Below, in pieces: positions 9,706-18,510 of a stretch of 64,000 nt of DNA (positions are counted from its first letter, which is position 1; the number at the start of each line of letters is the position of its first letter). The stretch spans positions 245,309-309,308 of the forward strand of contig NZ_LXYG01000018.1 in NCBI RefSeq assembly GCF_001650905.1. The letters are read 5' to 3'. The position numbers and the translations under genes are program-made. This DNA comes from Balneola sp. EhC07 (GTDB lineage Bacteria > Bacteroidota > Rhodothermia > Balneolales > Balneolaceae). The notes under the pieces were generated by a model that had not been told where the DNA came from, searched no databases, and saw only the letters and a program-made list of their open reading frames with translations.

Positions 9706-10260
9706 CTATGAAGCTTTTGCTGTCTCTTGCTCAGATTCATATTTTAATGTAGAGGGAGCGACACCAAAATCTTCAGGAACTTCAACATCCATAGTTTTAA
9801 GAATTAAACCAATCAAAGCGTAATGATGTACAGTATGGCTAACTAAAAACTGAAGTTCTCTTCTAATACTGGAAACACTCCAGGGTGTTTCCCCTTCTCT
9901 GATCCCCTCATTACTTTTAACTTCAATTTTTTTATCGATCAGTTCGGAATTTAACCCAAAAATTTCAATTGAGTCGATTGTGTTTCTTAATTCACTAATC
10001 ATCAACTTTCTGTTTGATTCCAGCTTTAGGTTTCTTTCTCTGAGATCGTAGTTAATTTTTTCTGTATATCCGTTAATTAAGCTTATATAGTGCTCTACTA
10101 TATGTCTGAAATGCCTACCTATCCCACTTTTAAAATATTTGCCGTTATTGTTAGAGTATTCATCATCTGTAATGGATGAGAGAAGAGAAACTCCTTGCTC
10201 AAGGAAATAGATATTAGATTTAACTACAGCTAGTTTATTTTGCATACTCAAAATTATCAA
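9706..10260 (-). CDS. DinB-like putative metalloenzyme
   Basis: The 184-residue protein has the DinB/YfiT four-helix layout. Three histidines that could bind metal are in place: 'GIGRHFRHIVEHY' near residue 50 and 'HTVHHYALIG' near 140. DinB-type proteins are thought to be metal-dependent, thiol-linked S-transferases, but many have no known reaction. Two starts are possible: ATG at 10260 (used here), overlapping the end of the upstream acyltransferase gene by 26 bases, or Met6 at 10245. It sits third in a row after an OlsB-like and a PlsC-like acyltransferase gene and is probably co-transcribed with them. A role in lipid synthesis is suggested only by position. Confidence 0.75.
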   Translation of the reverse strand: MIILSMQNKLAVVKSNIYFLEQGVSLLSSITDDEYSNNNGKYFKSGIGRHFRHIVEHYISLINGYTEKINYDLRERNLKLESNRKLMISELRNTIDSIEIFGLNSELIDKKIEVKSNEGIREGETPWSVSSIRRELQFLVSHTVHHYALIGLILKTMDVEVPEDFGVAPSTLKYESEQETAKAS

Positions 10261-11011
10261 TTACAGGTATAAATTGTTCTTTTGATTTCTCATAAAGATC
10301 ACTCGCCAATTCCTTACGATCGTTATTACTAATTGGTTCATTACCAAAAGTAATTGTACCGTAAATTTTTCTAAGCTTCAATAATTCTATGAAATGTGAT
10401 GCAAAAGTTATATCTCGCCACCAGCAAACAGATTCAGAAGCGTGTATTTCATCGGGTGGAGTGGAGTAACTTATTGTTACATAATGTACTGGCATATCCA
10501 GTTCGGCCGGATACGCTAATAATGATGCCTTGAATGGAATAATTTCTGCTCCTGATGTTGTAGTGCCTTCCGGGAAAAGTAAAATACCTTGAGATTCATT
10601 TATTCTTTCGGATATAAGTTCGTTTACTCTTTTTACATCGGTTCGTTTAGATCTGTCTACAAATAACATCCCCACTGTTTTGGACATGAAACCAAACATA
10701 GGCCAACTCAGAACCTCACTTTTTGCTATAAAAACACTTTTAGTTTTCGAAATTAGCATAAAAATATCAATATAGCTTAGATGGTTGGAAACCATAAAGT
10801 ACGGAGGTTCAGGAGGCCTTCCTTTTACTTCAACCCTTAAACCAATGATCAAGCACATAACCTTTCCCCACTTATTTAAAAAATAGGCTCTCCATCTTTT
10901 GCTATTCAATCCAAATACAGAGAATGGAATACCTGCAATGATAAGCAGATAAAAAACGACTGTAGCTATCAGTATCAAAGTTAGCTTAAATAAAGCGGTA
11001 ATTAATCTCAT
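10235..11011 (-). CDS. PlsC-family lysophospholipid-type O-acyltransferase (1-acylglycerol-3-phosphate acyltransferase or OlsA/GlsA)
   Basis: A membrane helix at residues 8-28 leads into a PlsC domain. The catalytic HX4D motif is 'SNHLSYID' (His77 and Asp82), and the substrate-binding motif is 'LLFPEGTT' at 144-151. These enzymes transfer a fatty acyl group to a hydroxyl, either on lysophosphatidic acid or on the hydroxy-fatty acid of a lyso-aminolipid. The gene starts 16 bases downstream of an OlsB-like N-acyltransferase, which argues for the second substrate: OlsB and OlsA (or GlsB and GlsA in Bacteroides) act in sequence to make ornithine or glycine lipids. A general phospholipid role cannot be excluded, since no other plsC is visible here. 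Confidence 0.88.
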   Translation of the reverse strand: MRLITALFKLTLILIATVVFYLLIIAGIPFSVFGLNSKRWRAYFLNKWGKVMCLIIGLRVEVKGRPPEPPYFMVSNHLSYIDIFMLISKTKSVFIAKSEVLSWPMFGFMSKTVGMLFVDRSKRTDVKRVNELISERINESQGILLFPEGTTTSGAEIIPFKASLLAYPAELDMPVHYVTISYSTPPDEIHASESVCWWRDITFASHFIELLKLRKIYGTITFGNEPISNNDRKELASDLYEKSKEQFIPVIDNFEYAK

Positions 11012-11027
11012 CCAGAAATGTAAGAAA

Positions 11028-11804
11028 CTATTTTAAAAATAATGCTCTGGTTTGTTCTGATAATGTTTCCAGATCTAAAAGAATCAGGAAATCAATAGTT
11101 TTAAACTCTTTATCAAGAGCGGGTGGGCTGCAAACCTTGCATCCGACGTCAAGGTATAATTGAAAAAGTTGGGGAATTTTTACTTCTCCCGAAAAACTAG
11201 TTTTAGAAGAAACTTCACAAACATACTCTTCTTCCACATCAATCAAATAATCCTTATGTAAATATCCTTCTTCTTTAAGATGAGCGTAATATGACAATCC
11301 TTCAGCGGGGTTTTGACTTGTAATAGAACAACAACCGAAAAGATATCTTTTATTTAAAAGCATCATATATTTGGCAAGACCTCTCCATAATAGAAATAAA
11401 ACACGGCCATTCCTGTGGTCCTTATCAATACATGCTCTTCCTAACTCAAATGCATCTGAAAGTATGCTATCCGGAAGAACATCAATTTTAAATTCATTTG
11501 CTGTATAAAACCCCTCACCCTCTTCTGCACTTTCATTATCCTGAACTCTGTATGTACCTATTACCTGATTTGTTTTGTTCTCAAGGACTATCAGGTGATC
11601 ACAATATTGATCGTATACATCTTCATCCATTTTAGTGTCATAAGACTCCTGAAGTCCTTCTCCAAGCTCCACATTAAAAACATAAAACCGTAAACGGAGT
11701 GCAGATTCTATTTCTTTTCTATTCTCAGCTAAACGTACTGAGTATTTACCACTTGAAATTTCCCACTCACTTTTTATTTCTGTGTTCATGTTTGTGAATT
11801 TCAT
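11028..11804 (-). CDS. OlsB/GlsB-like amino-acid N-acyltransferase (GNAT fold)
   Basis: The 258-residue sequence matches the OlsB/hemolysin-type acyltransferase family: 'RKEIESALRLRFYVFNVELG', 'YDQYCDHLIVLE', 'VIGTYRV' and 'FELGRACIDKDHRNGRVLFL'. Known members join a 3-hydroxy fatty acid from acyl carrier protein to the amino group of ornithine or glycine, the first step of phosphate-free aminolipid synthesis. It is cytoplasmic or membrane-associated, with no signal peptide. The next gene on the strand is a PlsC-type O-acyltransferase, the expected second enzyme. Which amino acid is used cannot be read from sequence; glycine is likely if the organism behaves like other Bacteroidota. Length and motifs are intact. 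Confidence 0.85.
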   Translation of the reverse strand: MKFTNMNTEIKSEWEISSGKYSVRLAENRKEIESALRLRFYVFNVELGEGLQESYDTKMDEDVYDQYCDHLIVLENKTNQVIGTYRVQDNESAEEGEGFYTANEFKIDVLPDSILSDAFELGRACIDKDHRNGRVLFLLWRGLAKYMMLLNKRYLFGCCSITSQNPAEGLSYYAHLKEEGYLHKDYLIDVEEEYVCEVSSKTSFSGEVKIPQLFQLYLDVGCKVCSPPALDKEFKTIDFLILLDLETLSEQTRALFLK

Positions 11805-11921
11805 ATTCAGTTTTTCTTGGTATTATCTCTTAAACTAGTAATACAGTATGACGAAAACTTCACATTTATGTTAACAAATTATAGCTGTTTAAATCAAAAT
11901 GGTTTGATAACTTGAATACCA

Positions 11922-12710
11922 ATGCTTTACTATAAAGAATATATAAAATCTAAGGAAGCCGATTGGGTTGTATTTGTACATGGTGCAGGTGGTAGCTCAA
12001 GTATATGGTTCAGTCAAATAAAATCTTTCAGAAAAGAATTTAATGTATTGCTTCTGGATTTACGCGGACATGGTAAGTCGAAAGACCTCTTGCAAAAATA
12101 TTATGAGGAAAATTATTCTTTTGAAAATATAAGCAGGGATATATTAGAAGTAATCGATCATCTTGAAATAGAAAAAGCACATTTTGTTGGTGTTTCCTTA
12201 GGATCTATAATCATTCGTTCCCTGAGTGAAATAGCTCCTGAGCGGGTAAACTCTGCCATTCTTTGTGGCGCAATTACAAGAATGAATATTCGCTCAAGAA
12301 TTTTAGTTTTTATAGGTCATCTTTTTAAAAGAGTAGTACCATATATGTGGTTGTACAAATTTTTTGCCTGGATAATAATGCCTAGAAAGAGACATGAAAA
12401 ATCCAGAAATCTGTTTATTGGTGAGGCAAAAAAACTGGCTCAAAAAGAATTTATAAAATGGTTCAAACTGACCAATGAAGTCAATCCCCTTCTAAGGTAT
12501 TTTAAAGAAAAAGAAACGTCTTCGCCTATGCTTTATATTATGGGAGAAGAGGACTATATGTTTTTACCACCCGTCAAAAACATAGTGAAGAACCACAAAT
12601 TAGCCCATCTTGAAATAATAGAGGACTGTGGACATGTGTGCAATGTCGAAAAGCCTGAGATCTTCAATGAAGTCTCTATTAACTTTCTGAAGAAAAATTC
12701 AGGAACTTAA
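11922..12710 (+). CDS. Alpha/beta-hydrolase
   Basis: This 262-residue cytoplasmic enzyme has a complete alpha/beta-hydrolase triad: oxyanion segment 'VHGAGG' (residues 19-24), nucleophile elbow 'GVSLG' (Ser92), an acid in 'MGEEDYMF', and histidine in 'EDCGHVCNVEKPEIF'. The lid region between is rich in basic and aromatic residues ('LFKRVVPYMWLYKFFAWII') and may contact membrane or a lipophilic substrate. It resembles esterase/lipase or haloperoxidase-like members; no specific substrate can be named. It is divergent from the aminolipid acyltransferase gene and ends one base before the convergent secretin gene. Confidence 0.9.
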   Translation: MLYYKEYIKSKEADWVVFVHGAGGSSSIWFSQIKSFRKEFNVLLLDLRGHGKSKDLLQKYYEENYSFENISRDILEVIDHLEIEKAHFVGVSLGSIIIRSLSEIAPERVNSAILCGAITRMNIRSRILVFIGHLFKRVVPYMWLYKFFAWIIMPRKRHEKSRNLFIGEAKKLAQKEFIKWFKLTNEVNPLLRYFKEKETSSPMLYIMGEEDYMFLPPVKNIVKNHKLAHLEIIEDCGHVCNVEKPEIFNEVSINFLKKNSGT

Positions 12711-12711
12711 G

Positions 12712-14568
12712 TTAATTTTCTTCTTTGAATTCGACTTCTGGCTGAAGAGTAAATAGCCAGGTTCCCGGGTCCCCTTCTAATCTCATTCGTTTGGTTGTTT
12801 CCACTGCTTTATCGTAATCTGAAAAAGCGTAGTATGCAACATAATTAAAGCGAGTGCCCGGGTGAAAAAGTATTCTGGACTCAAACCCTTGGGAATCTAA
12901 AGTACTGGAAAAATTAGACGCATTCTTGGGGACAATAAATGAACCTCCAATTACGAAGTATTTTAAGTCAGTGTTGTCTTCCTGAACTTCTCCGGTTTCT
13001 CTTTTTGCCAAATACTCATTAAGATCAAAAGCTTTAGGAACAACTACCATTAACTCGGGATCTTTAATGGGCATTGAAAGATTTTTCAGTTCCTCTTTTT
13101 GATTCTCTGTCAGCTCTTCTTCTTTTTTAATGGGCTTTTTGTCCTCTCCTTGTTCTTTAGGAGTCTCCATCCCTTTAATCTCTTCGCTGGTAACTGTTGT
13201 TGTATCAGGTTCATCATCTCTGACAGGAGTTGGGGTTATTACCGGACCGGGTTTATCCATCACGTAATCCATTTCATTGCGAAAACGATTTCTTTCATCA
13301 TTAAGAATAGACCCTTTTGATCTTAACTTATCGTTCATCCTTTCAGATAAAGTCTTTTCCAGTTCTGCCTGTATTATAATTACTAACTCATTTTCAATTT
13401 TGTCAGTAGAATTATATCCAAATAGGTATTTTAAACCAAAGAACCATCCGGGAAGATCTTTTAGAATCGGAACACCTCTTCTTATCTTTGTTTCAGAGGT
13501 TGTATATAATCCGGCTACAGCAGTTGCTTCTCCATCCAACAATAAAGTTTTAGTAGTTACTTCCTGTTTCCTGATAACCGTACTAACGGCATCCGGTTGG
13601 GCATTAGATCGTTCGGCTGCTATATCAAGATGGATAAACGTACTGTCGTTATAATCTATTATCGTTGGAGTAACTGTTAGTATTGTACCAGTACTAAAAA
13701 ACTCATCTGTTACATTTCCCGCAAAATCTCTTTGTTTTACTGAAAAATCCTGACCATCCTGAATTTTTCCTTCTTCACCATCAACTACTTTTATTGAAGG
13801 TGTCGCTATTATGCTTCCCAAGTTATTAGATTCGAAAGTACTGAATAGAGCTTGAACACTAATTCCGGGGCCAATTTCTCCAAGATTTACCAAAGCATTA
13901 AAAACGTTTTGTGAAACCTGATTGGCGTTTGCAGAATTAATTGAAACAAACTGGTCAGCAAAAGCAGTTTGAGGTACCGAAGCAGTTGCACCTGAACCAA
14001 CGAAATCCTGAATATTAGCCGGAACATTATTTGTAAGCGTAGACCAGTCTATACCGATCTCAGCCAGTGCTCTTTTATTTCCTTCAAAGAAAGTAGCATT
14101 AATTCGTACTTCCCTTGTATCAATATCAGCTAAAATCTCTGCTGATTCTCCCCCACTTGTAGCTCTATCCTGTGAACTTCCTGAAGCTCCTTCAGATGTG
14201 ACCTGAGGTATTATAATTTCATAGTAATCAGGTTTTGCAACCAATTGAAGATTTTGAATTTTAAGAATATAATCTAAAGCTTCTTTCCAATACATTGGCG
14301 GTAAACTAACCCCAATAGAACCGGTGTAGCCTGATAAATCAACAATGAATTTATTTTCATATTCTTGTGCAAACTGATTAAATATCTCAATTGCTTCAGT
14401 ATAACTCGTGCTTCTGTCAAAAGTGACTATCTCATCCGGGTTAGTGTACTCTCTGAAAGGATTCTTTGTTTGTGCGTTCGCATTCTGAATGAAAACCTGA
14501 GTAAAAATGATTAACAGTAAAGAAATGCCAAATAATTTTGTTGTAAGCTGCATTGTAAATGATTTCAT
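12712..14568 (-). CDS. Secretin (PilQ/GspD-like) with C-terminal SPOR domain
   Basis: The secretin forms the outer-membrane pore of type IV pilus or type II secretion machines. It has a signal peptide (residues 1-32), an N-domain with STN-like 'SYTEAIEIFNQFAQEYENKF', and the secretin core (about 150-405) including 'VPILKDLPGWFFGLKYLFG' and 'NELVIIIQAEL'. After a Pro/Glu/Lys-rich linker (about 435-500), residues 535-612 look like a SPOR domain ('YFVIGGSFIVPKNASNF', 'AYYAFSDYDKAVETTKRM'), which would bind denuded peptidoglycan. That tail is not usual for secretins and may place the pore at the cell wall or septum. The ATG overlaps the upstream PilO-PilP gene by four bases. Met6 is an alternative start. 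Confidence 0.9.
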   Translation of the reverse strand: MKSFTMQLTTKLFGISLLLIIFTQVFIQNANAQTKNPFREYTNPDEIVTFDRSTSYTEAIEIFNQFAQEYENKFIVDLSGYTGSIGVSLPPMYWKEALDYILKIQNLQLVAKPDYYEIIIPQVTSEGASGSSQDRATSGGESAEILADIDTREVRINATFFEGNKRALAEIGIDWSTLTNNVPANIQDFVGSGATASVPQTAFADQFVSINSANANQVSQNVFNALVNLGEIGPGISVQALFSTFESNNLGSIIATPSIKVVDGEEGKIQDGQDFSVKQRDFAGNVTDEFFSTGTILTVTPTIIDYNDSTFIHLDIAAERSNAQPDAVSTVIRKQEVTTKTLLLDGEATAVAGLYTTSETKIRRGVPILKDLPGWFFGLKYLFGYNSTDKIENELVIIIQAELEKTLSERMNDKLRSKGSILNDERNRFRNEMDYVMDKPGPVITPTPVRDDEPDTTTVTSEEIKGMETPKEQGEDKKPIKKEEELTENQKEELKNLSMPIKDPELMVVVPKAFDLNEYLAKRETGEVQEDNTDLKYFVIGGSFIVPKNASNFSSTLDSQGFESRILFHPGTRFNYVAYYAFSDYDKAVETTKRMRLEGDPGTWLFTLQPEVEFKEEN

Positions 14569-15425
14569 CTTTCCACCTTTAAAGTGAATATTTCTTGAAT
14601 CCCGCCTTTGTCCAGGTTAAATATAACCTCTTTGTTTTCCGAGTCAATTTCTCTTAGATACCCTAAATAAACCTTATCGCCTGGCTTTAGAATTTGTGTC
14701 TCTCCATTTTGGTCTATTATAAAAATCCTTGTACTCGTTAATCCAATTAATCTGGATTGTTCAATGTTAGTAAGGTTATCAGTATTAGCTGGAACTGAAC
14801 TTAATACCAAAGGTTTTAGAGGATTAAATACAGAGATGGTCGAATCAATTCTAAACTTTTGTTGAATATCTTCTGCTGTTTCGAAAACAATTTTTTGGTA
14901 ATAACTATTTAAAGTCATGTTAAAATTAACATAATCCTGAGTAGCTTCCCCAACACCAGGTGTAATATTCACGTTTTCAATTTTATTTAAATAAAGACTA
15001 TTTTCAATTTTATTGATAAAAGTAACAAAATCAGAATAGATCCCGGTGCCTACAATTCTGGACCTAAGAATTCCATATTGATTATTTACAGTTGAATCCT
15101 GATAAGTAAAGTCATAGAATAGTTCCAGATTTTCATCATTTATTTCGCTTAAATAGTCATAAACATCGTCAGGGTTATTGGAACTATATAATTTTTTATC
15201 AAAATTTTGTACAATATCTCGTGCTTTATTGTAGCGCTCCAGTAGAGGAGGATATTGATCTCTTATTTCTGTCTTTGTGCCATAATCTCTATTTAGAGAT
15301 TCTAATTCTGTAGTCAGGTCATTAATTTCAGCCTTTTGAACAAACTTTATGTAAGAAAATGCTGCCCCTGCAATCAAAAGCAAGGTCACCAATAGAATTA
15401 AAGAGTTTCGAAGAGCGTAGGACAT
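14565..15425 (-). CDS. PilO-PilP-like fusion, inner-membrane alignment protein
   Basis: At 286 residues this protein appears to join two pilus alignment subunits. A membrane helix (8-28), a coiled coil (33-75) and a ferredoxin-like region (about 90-180) match the PilO/GspM layout. The C-terminal segment 'IGLTSTRIFIIDQNGETQIL' with 'LKPGDKVYLGYLREID' (about 225-286) resembles the beta domain of PilP/GspC that binds the secretin N-domain. The fold assignments come from pattern and position, not a search. The gene overlaps the downstream secretin gene by four bases and follows the PilM-PilN gene after four bases, so the three should be made together in fixed ratio and link inner and outer membranes. 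Confidence 0.75.
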   Translation of the reverse strand: MSYALRNSLILLVTLLLIAGAAFSYIKFVQKAEINDLTTELESLNRDYGTKTEIRDQYPPLLERYNKARDIVQNFDKKLYSSNNPDDVYDYLSEINDENLELFYDFTYQDSTVNNQYGILRSRIVGTGIYSDFVTFINKIENSLYLNKIENVNITPGVGEATQDYVNFNMTLNSYYQKIVFETAEDIQQKFRIDSTISVFNPLKPLVLSSVPANTDNLTNIEQSRLIGLTSTRIFIIDQNGETQILKPGDKVYLGYLREIDSENKEVIFNLDKGGIQEIFTLKVER

Positions 15426-15429
15426 ACTA

Positions 15430-17178
15430 TTAATTACCCCCTAATACTTCTTTAAGACCCTGAGCACTTTCAGGAGTGTATCTTTCAGTGTTGGATACAA
15501 CTTCAGAAACAGAATAAGTAAATGAATATACTTCTTTATCTCGGATCAATATTCTTTGTACATCTTTTAATACAGCCTTACTGAACATATCGGCAATCAT
15601 CGGGATCCTGTTTCTATAAATTGCGATACCTTTTAAATCTATACCAGTATCATTTGATTGAGAAATACTTGTCAACCAAATAGAATCAATATTATCTGTT
15701 CCTTTATTTATTAAATCCAGGTTAACCGACCATGTTAGTGTCTCTTCACTCAATTCATCAAGTAAAACGAGCTTTGTTTGAATTCCAGCTAGTTCAGAAT
15801 TTATTCTGTTATACTCTTGAACTGTATTTTCAAGAACTCTTATTTCTGCTTTACGACTTGATACACTTTCTCTTAAACTAACTATCTCTGAAGAATTTGC
15901 GAGATAAAAGTAGTTTGTTATGGGGAAAACAGAGATAATTAAAGCAACTAGTAAAAATCCATGCCACTGAAGCTTAAAAATTTTCTGACGGTCCTTTACA
16001 TATGAAGGTAAAAAACTGATGTCAGGATAAGACTCTTTTTGAAAGCCGGCGTCAGCCCAGGCTAGTGAAATTGCAGATGTAAAAGATGAAACCACGCCTG
16101 GCTCAAAACCGTTAGTGTCAAAAATTTCGTCGTCAAATATAAACTCTGAAACTTCGATATCAGGAAAACGATCTTCAAAGAACTCAATAGCAGCACCATT
16201 CAAACTATTGTTACATAGTATTATCCGGTCCAGACTTGGGACTTCACCGGTATCAAGCTGAAAAAGCACTTTACTAAACACAGTGTTCAGGAATTTTTTT
16301 GAAGAAGCTCCTTCCGTTATGATCGGAGAAATACTTAGTAGATCTTTACCTTTCAGAAATATTACTCTACAACTTTCTTCACTATACTGTATTAAAGCGG
16401 TAATACTCTCAAAATCAACATCATAGTTAGCGCGAAATAAACCAACGATAAGAGCTTCGTCGGGTAATACTTCATTAATGGTAACTTTACCGCTGTAGAT
16501 GGTTTCAGACTGGTGGATTAGTTGTAGTACTTGCGGATTTTCATCAATAGATACTAAGAGTAAAGAACCATCATCTCTAATTGTTGTTGAGTAAAGATCC
16601 TTTCCTTTCGGAGAGCCGTAGAGAGATTCTAAACGGTCATCTACAATTATCTGAAGGTCTTTTTTCTTAATCGAAGAAAAATCTATATCCCTTAAAATCT
16701 GAAAAATAGTTGACCCGGAAGGAATATTTACGCTTAGTTTTACTTTTGAAGGATCTAGATCAGTAAGAATGTTATAAATAAGTAATTCATTACTCCCGGC
16801 CATCTCAGAATCAGATTCAAGGGCCATATCATCTACATTCAGAATTGAATCATCATCTTCTAAATCCTCTAAATCAAGATCTAGATCTAAATCTAATTCA
16901 TCTGAAGATCCTTCTACATCGGATTCCTCGTCGTCTTCTGTTAAATCAAAAGTATTATCATCTTCGATTCCGAAAATACTATCATCTTCAAGATCATCAA
17001 ACGCATCAAAAACTTCTTCATCCTGATCTTTAAGTTCACCAATTTTATTTGGTGCATTTACGAGCTTGATCTTATCTATTTTCTCAAGTGTTGCCGTTTT
17101 TCCGGACACACTTATTCTAGCGATCTTGATGGAATCGTCTTCAAGAGAAAATCCGGTATATAATTTAATTCCAGCCAT
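15430..17178 (-). CDS. PilM-PilN-like fusion (GspL-type), with acidic insert
   Basis: This 582-residue protein looks like a PilM-PilN fusion, the same layout as GspL. The cytoplasmic part opens with 'IKLYTGFSLEDDSIKIARIS' (PilM/FtsA-like start), is interrupted by a very acidic low-complexity insert (about residues 53-126, including 'DELDLDLDLDLEDLEDDD'), and continues as an actin-like fold to about 380. 'ISFLPSYVKDRQK' just before the membrane helix (405-425) resembles the PilN N-terminus. The periplasmic part has a coiled coil (430-470) and a ferredoxin-like end. It would connect the assembly ATPase to the PilO-PilP-like protein. The acidic insert lies where PilM would normally be compact and may bind a partner or cations. 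Confidence 0.78.
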   Translation of the reverse strand: MAGIKLYTGFSLEDDSIKIARISVSGKTATLEKIDKIKLVNAPNKIGELKDQDEEVFDAFDDLEDDSIFGIEDDNTFDLTEDDEESDVEGSSDELDLDLDLDLEDLEDDDSILNVDDMALESDSEMAGSNELLIYNILTDLDPSKVKLSVNIPSGSTIFQILRDIDFSSIKKKDLQIIVDDRLESLYGSPKGKDLYSTTIRDDGSLLLVSIDENPQVLQLIHQSETIYSGKVTINEVLPDEALIVGLFRANYDVDFESITALIQYSEESCRVIFLKGKDLLSISPIITEGASSKKFLNTVFSKVLFQLDTGEVPSLDRIILCNNSLNGAAIEFFEDRFPDIEVSEFIFDDEIFDTNGFEPGVVSSFTSAISLAWADAGFQKESYPDISFLPSYVKDRQKIFKLQWHGFLLVALIISVFPITNYFYLANSSEIVSLRESVSSRKAEIRVLENTVQEYNRINSELAGIQTKLVLLDELSEETLTWSVNLDLINKGTDNIDSIWLTSISQSNDTGIDLKGIAIYRNRIPMIADMFSKAVLKDVQRILIRDKEVYSFTYSVSEVVSNTERYTPESAQGLKEVLGGN

Positions 17179-17182
17179 CTAA

Positions 17183-18436
17183 TTAATAACTTGTCTCACT
17201 TAAAAGTTGTACTATTTTCGACTTATTGTTGGAATAATTAATTGCGTTTTCTTTAGAAATTTTTCCTTCAGTGAATAATCGTTTCAGATCTTGCTCTAAA
17301 GTATTCATTCCTTTTTCGCTTCCTTCCATCAGCATCTGATAAATTTCGCTGATATTATTGTTTCTGATCGCTGCTTTTACCGATGAGTTTGCTATAAGAA
17401 CCTCTTTAGCTAACACTCGCTTGCCATCTAAGCTGGGTACAAGTTTTTGACTTATAACGCACGTTAAAACATCTGCTAAACGAGCTCGAACTCGATTCTG
17501 TTCTTCTGTAGGTACTTCACCTAATATACGCTCTATACTATCCATTGCTGAGGATGTATGCAATGTACTGAACGTTTTATGTCCTGAATCTGTAATTTCC
17601 AGAGCAGTCATAATAGTCTCCGGATCTCTAAGCTCACCTATTACGATTATATCAGGATCCTGACGTAACGCTTGAATAGCTCCTGCTTTAAAAGATTCTA
17701 CATCTCTGCCTACTTCTCTGTGCCTAACCACAGATTTAATTGGTTTGTGAATAAGCTCTACAGGAGATGAGATAACTACTATATGAGAGTCTACTGTTCT
17801 ATTATTTGCATCAATAATCGTATCTAAAGTAGACGATTTACCGGATCCTGTAATTCCGGTTATTAAACTTAATCCGTATTTATAATATTTCAGACTAAGT
17901 GCTTTTGCTACTTCCGCGTTAACTCCTAAACTCTTAAAAGGACGTATTGTATTATCAATGCGTCTCATATTCATAGCTAAATGCTCTAAATCAAAGTAAA
18001 TATCAACTCGGAAACGTTGATTCTTACCATTACCAATCTCTATCCCATATGAAAAATCAAGATTTCGATCCTTTAAAAGTAACTTCCTTTGGCTGTTTAC
18101 CAATATGTTCAAGAGTAAAAAATCAGTAGCTTCTACCGAAAAATTCTGAGTACTCTTATCCGGTGATTTATCCCCAAAAATTCTATACCAAACTTTACCT
18201 CTACAGCCTGCCCCACCTAAATCTATATCAGAAGCCTCATTCTTCAACATTTTAAGTAAAAAACTATCCAGAACAGCTTTTAAATCAATACGAAGCTTTT
18301 CAGGTTGGTCATCCAGAATTTGGCTCATTTTTATAAAAAGCTCGTCTCCTCTGGCAGTGAAAGGAATTTGCTCAATTAAAGGCGCTGTGAGCGTATTAAG
18401 AATATGTTCTTTGCTAGCCGTTTGCATAAAAATCAT
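17183..18436 (-). CDS. pilT: PilT-like pilus retraction ATPase
   Basis: The 417-residue cytoplasmic ATPase carries Walker A 'GITGSGKSS' (194-202), Asp-box region 'VVISSPVELI', Walker B 'DIIVIGELRDPETIMTALE' (near 263) and the His-box 'FSTLHTSSAMDSIERI'. Its C-terminus 'AIRNNNISEIYQMLMEG' and 'GMNTLEQDL' follow PilT rather than PilB, and no zinc finger is present, so a retraction role is favoured. Retraction would make this a true type IV pilus (twitching, DNA uptake or adhesion) rather than a plain type II secretion system. The N-terminal domain (about 1-150) is more divergent than in standard PilT. Start: ATG at 18436 or Met4 at 18427. Confidence 0.88.
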   Translation of the reverse strand: MIFMQTASKEHILNTLTAPLIEQIPFTARGDELFIKMSQILDDQPEKLRIDLKAVLDSFLLKMLKNEASDIDLGGAGCRGKVWYRIFGDKSPDKSTQNFSVEATDFLLLNILVNSQRKLLLKDRNLDFSYGIEIGNGKNQRFRVDIYFDLEHLAMNMRRIDNTIRPFKSLGVNAEVAKALSLKYYKYGLSLITGITGSGKSSTLDTIIDANNRTVDSHIVVISSPVELIHKPIKSVVRHREVGRDVESFKAGAIQALRQDPDIIVIGELRDPETIMTALEITDSGHKTFSTLHTSSAMDSIERILGEVPTEEQNRVRARLADVLTCVISQKLVPSLDGKRVLAKEVLIANSSVKAAIRNNNISEIYQMLMEGSEKGMNTLEQDLKRLFTEGKISKENAINYSNNKSKIVQLLSETSY

Positions 18437-18510
18437 ATAAAGAAATCATTGTTATAGATGATTTCCTATCAAGAATGTTACAGAATTATACTTAACCTAG
18501 TTAGTAAATC

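Noticed and set aside
13277..13654. Plus-strand frame of 125 codons opposite the secretin
   Set aside because: The minus strand encodes the conserved secretin core; the plus-strand product has no recognisable domain.
16845..17033. Plus-strand frame of 62 codons
   Set aside because: It is the antisense of the acidic Asp/Glu/Leu repeat in the PilM-PilN gene, and its His/Leu-rich product follows from that composition.
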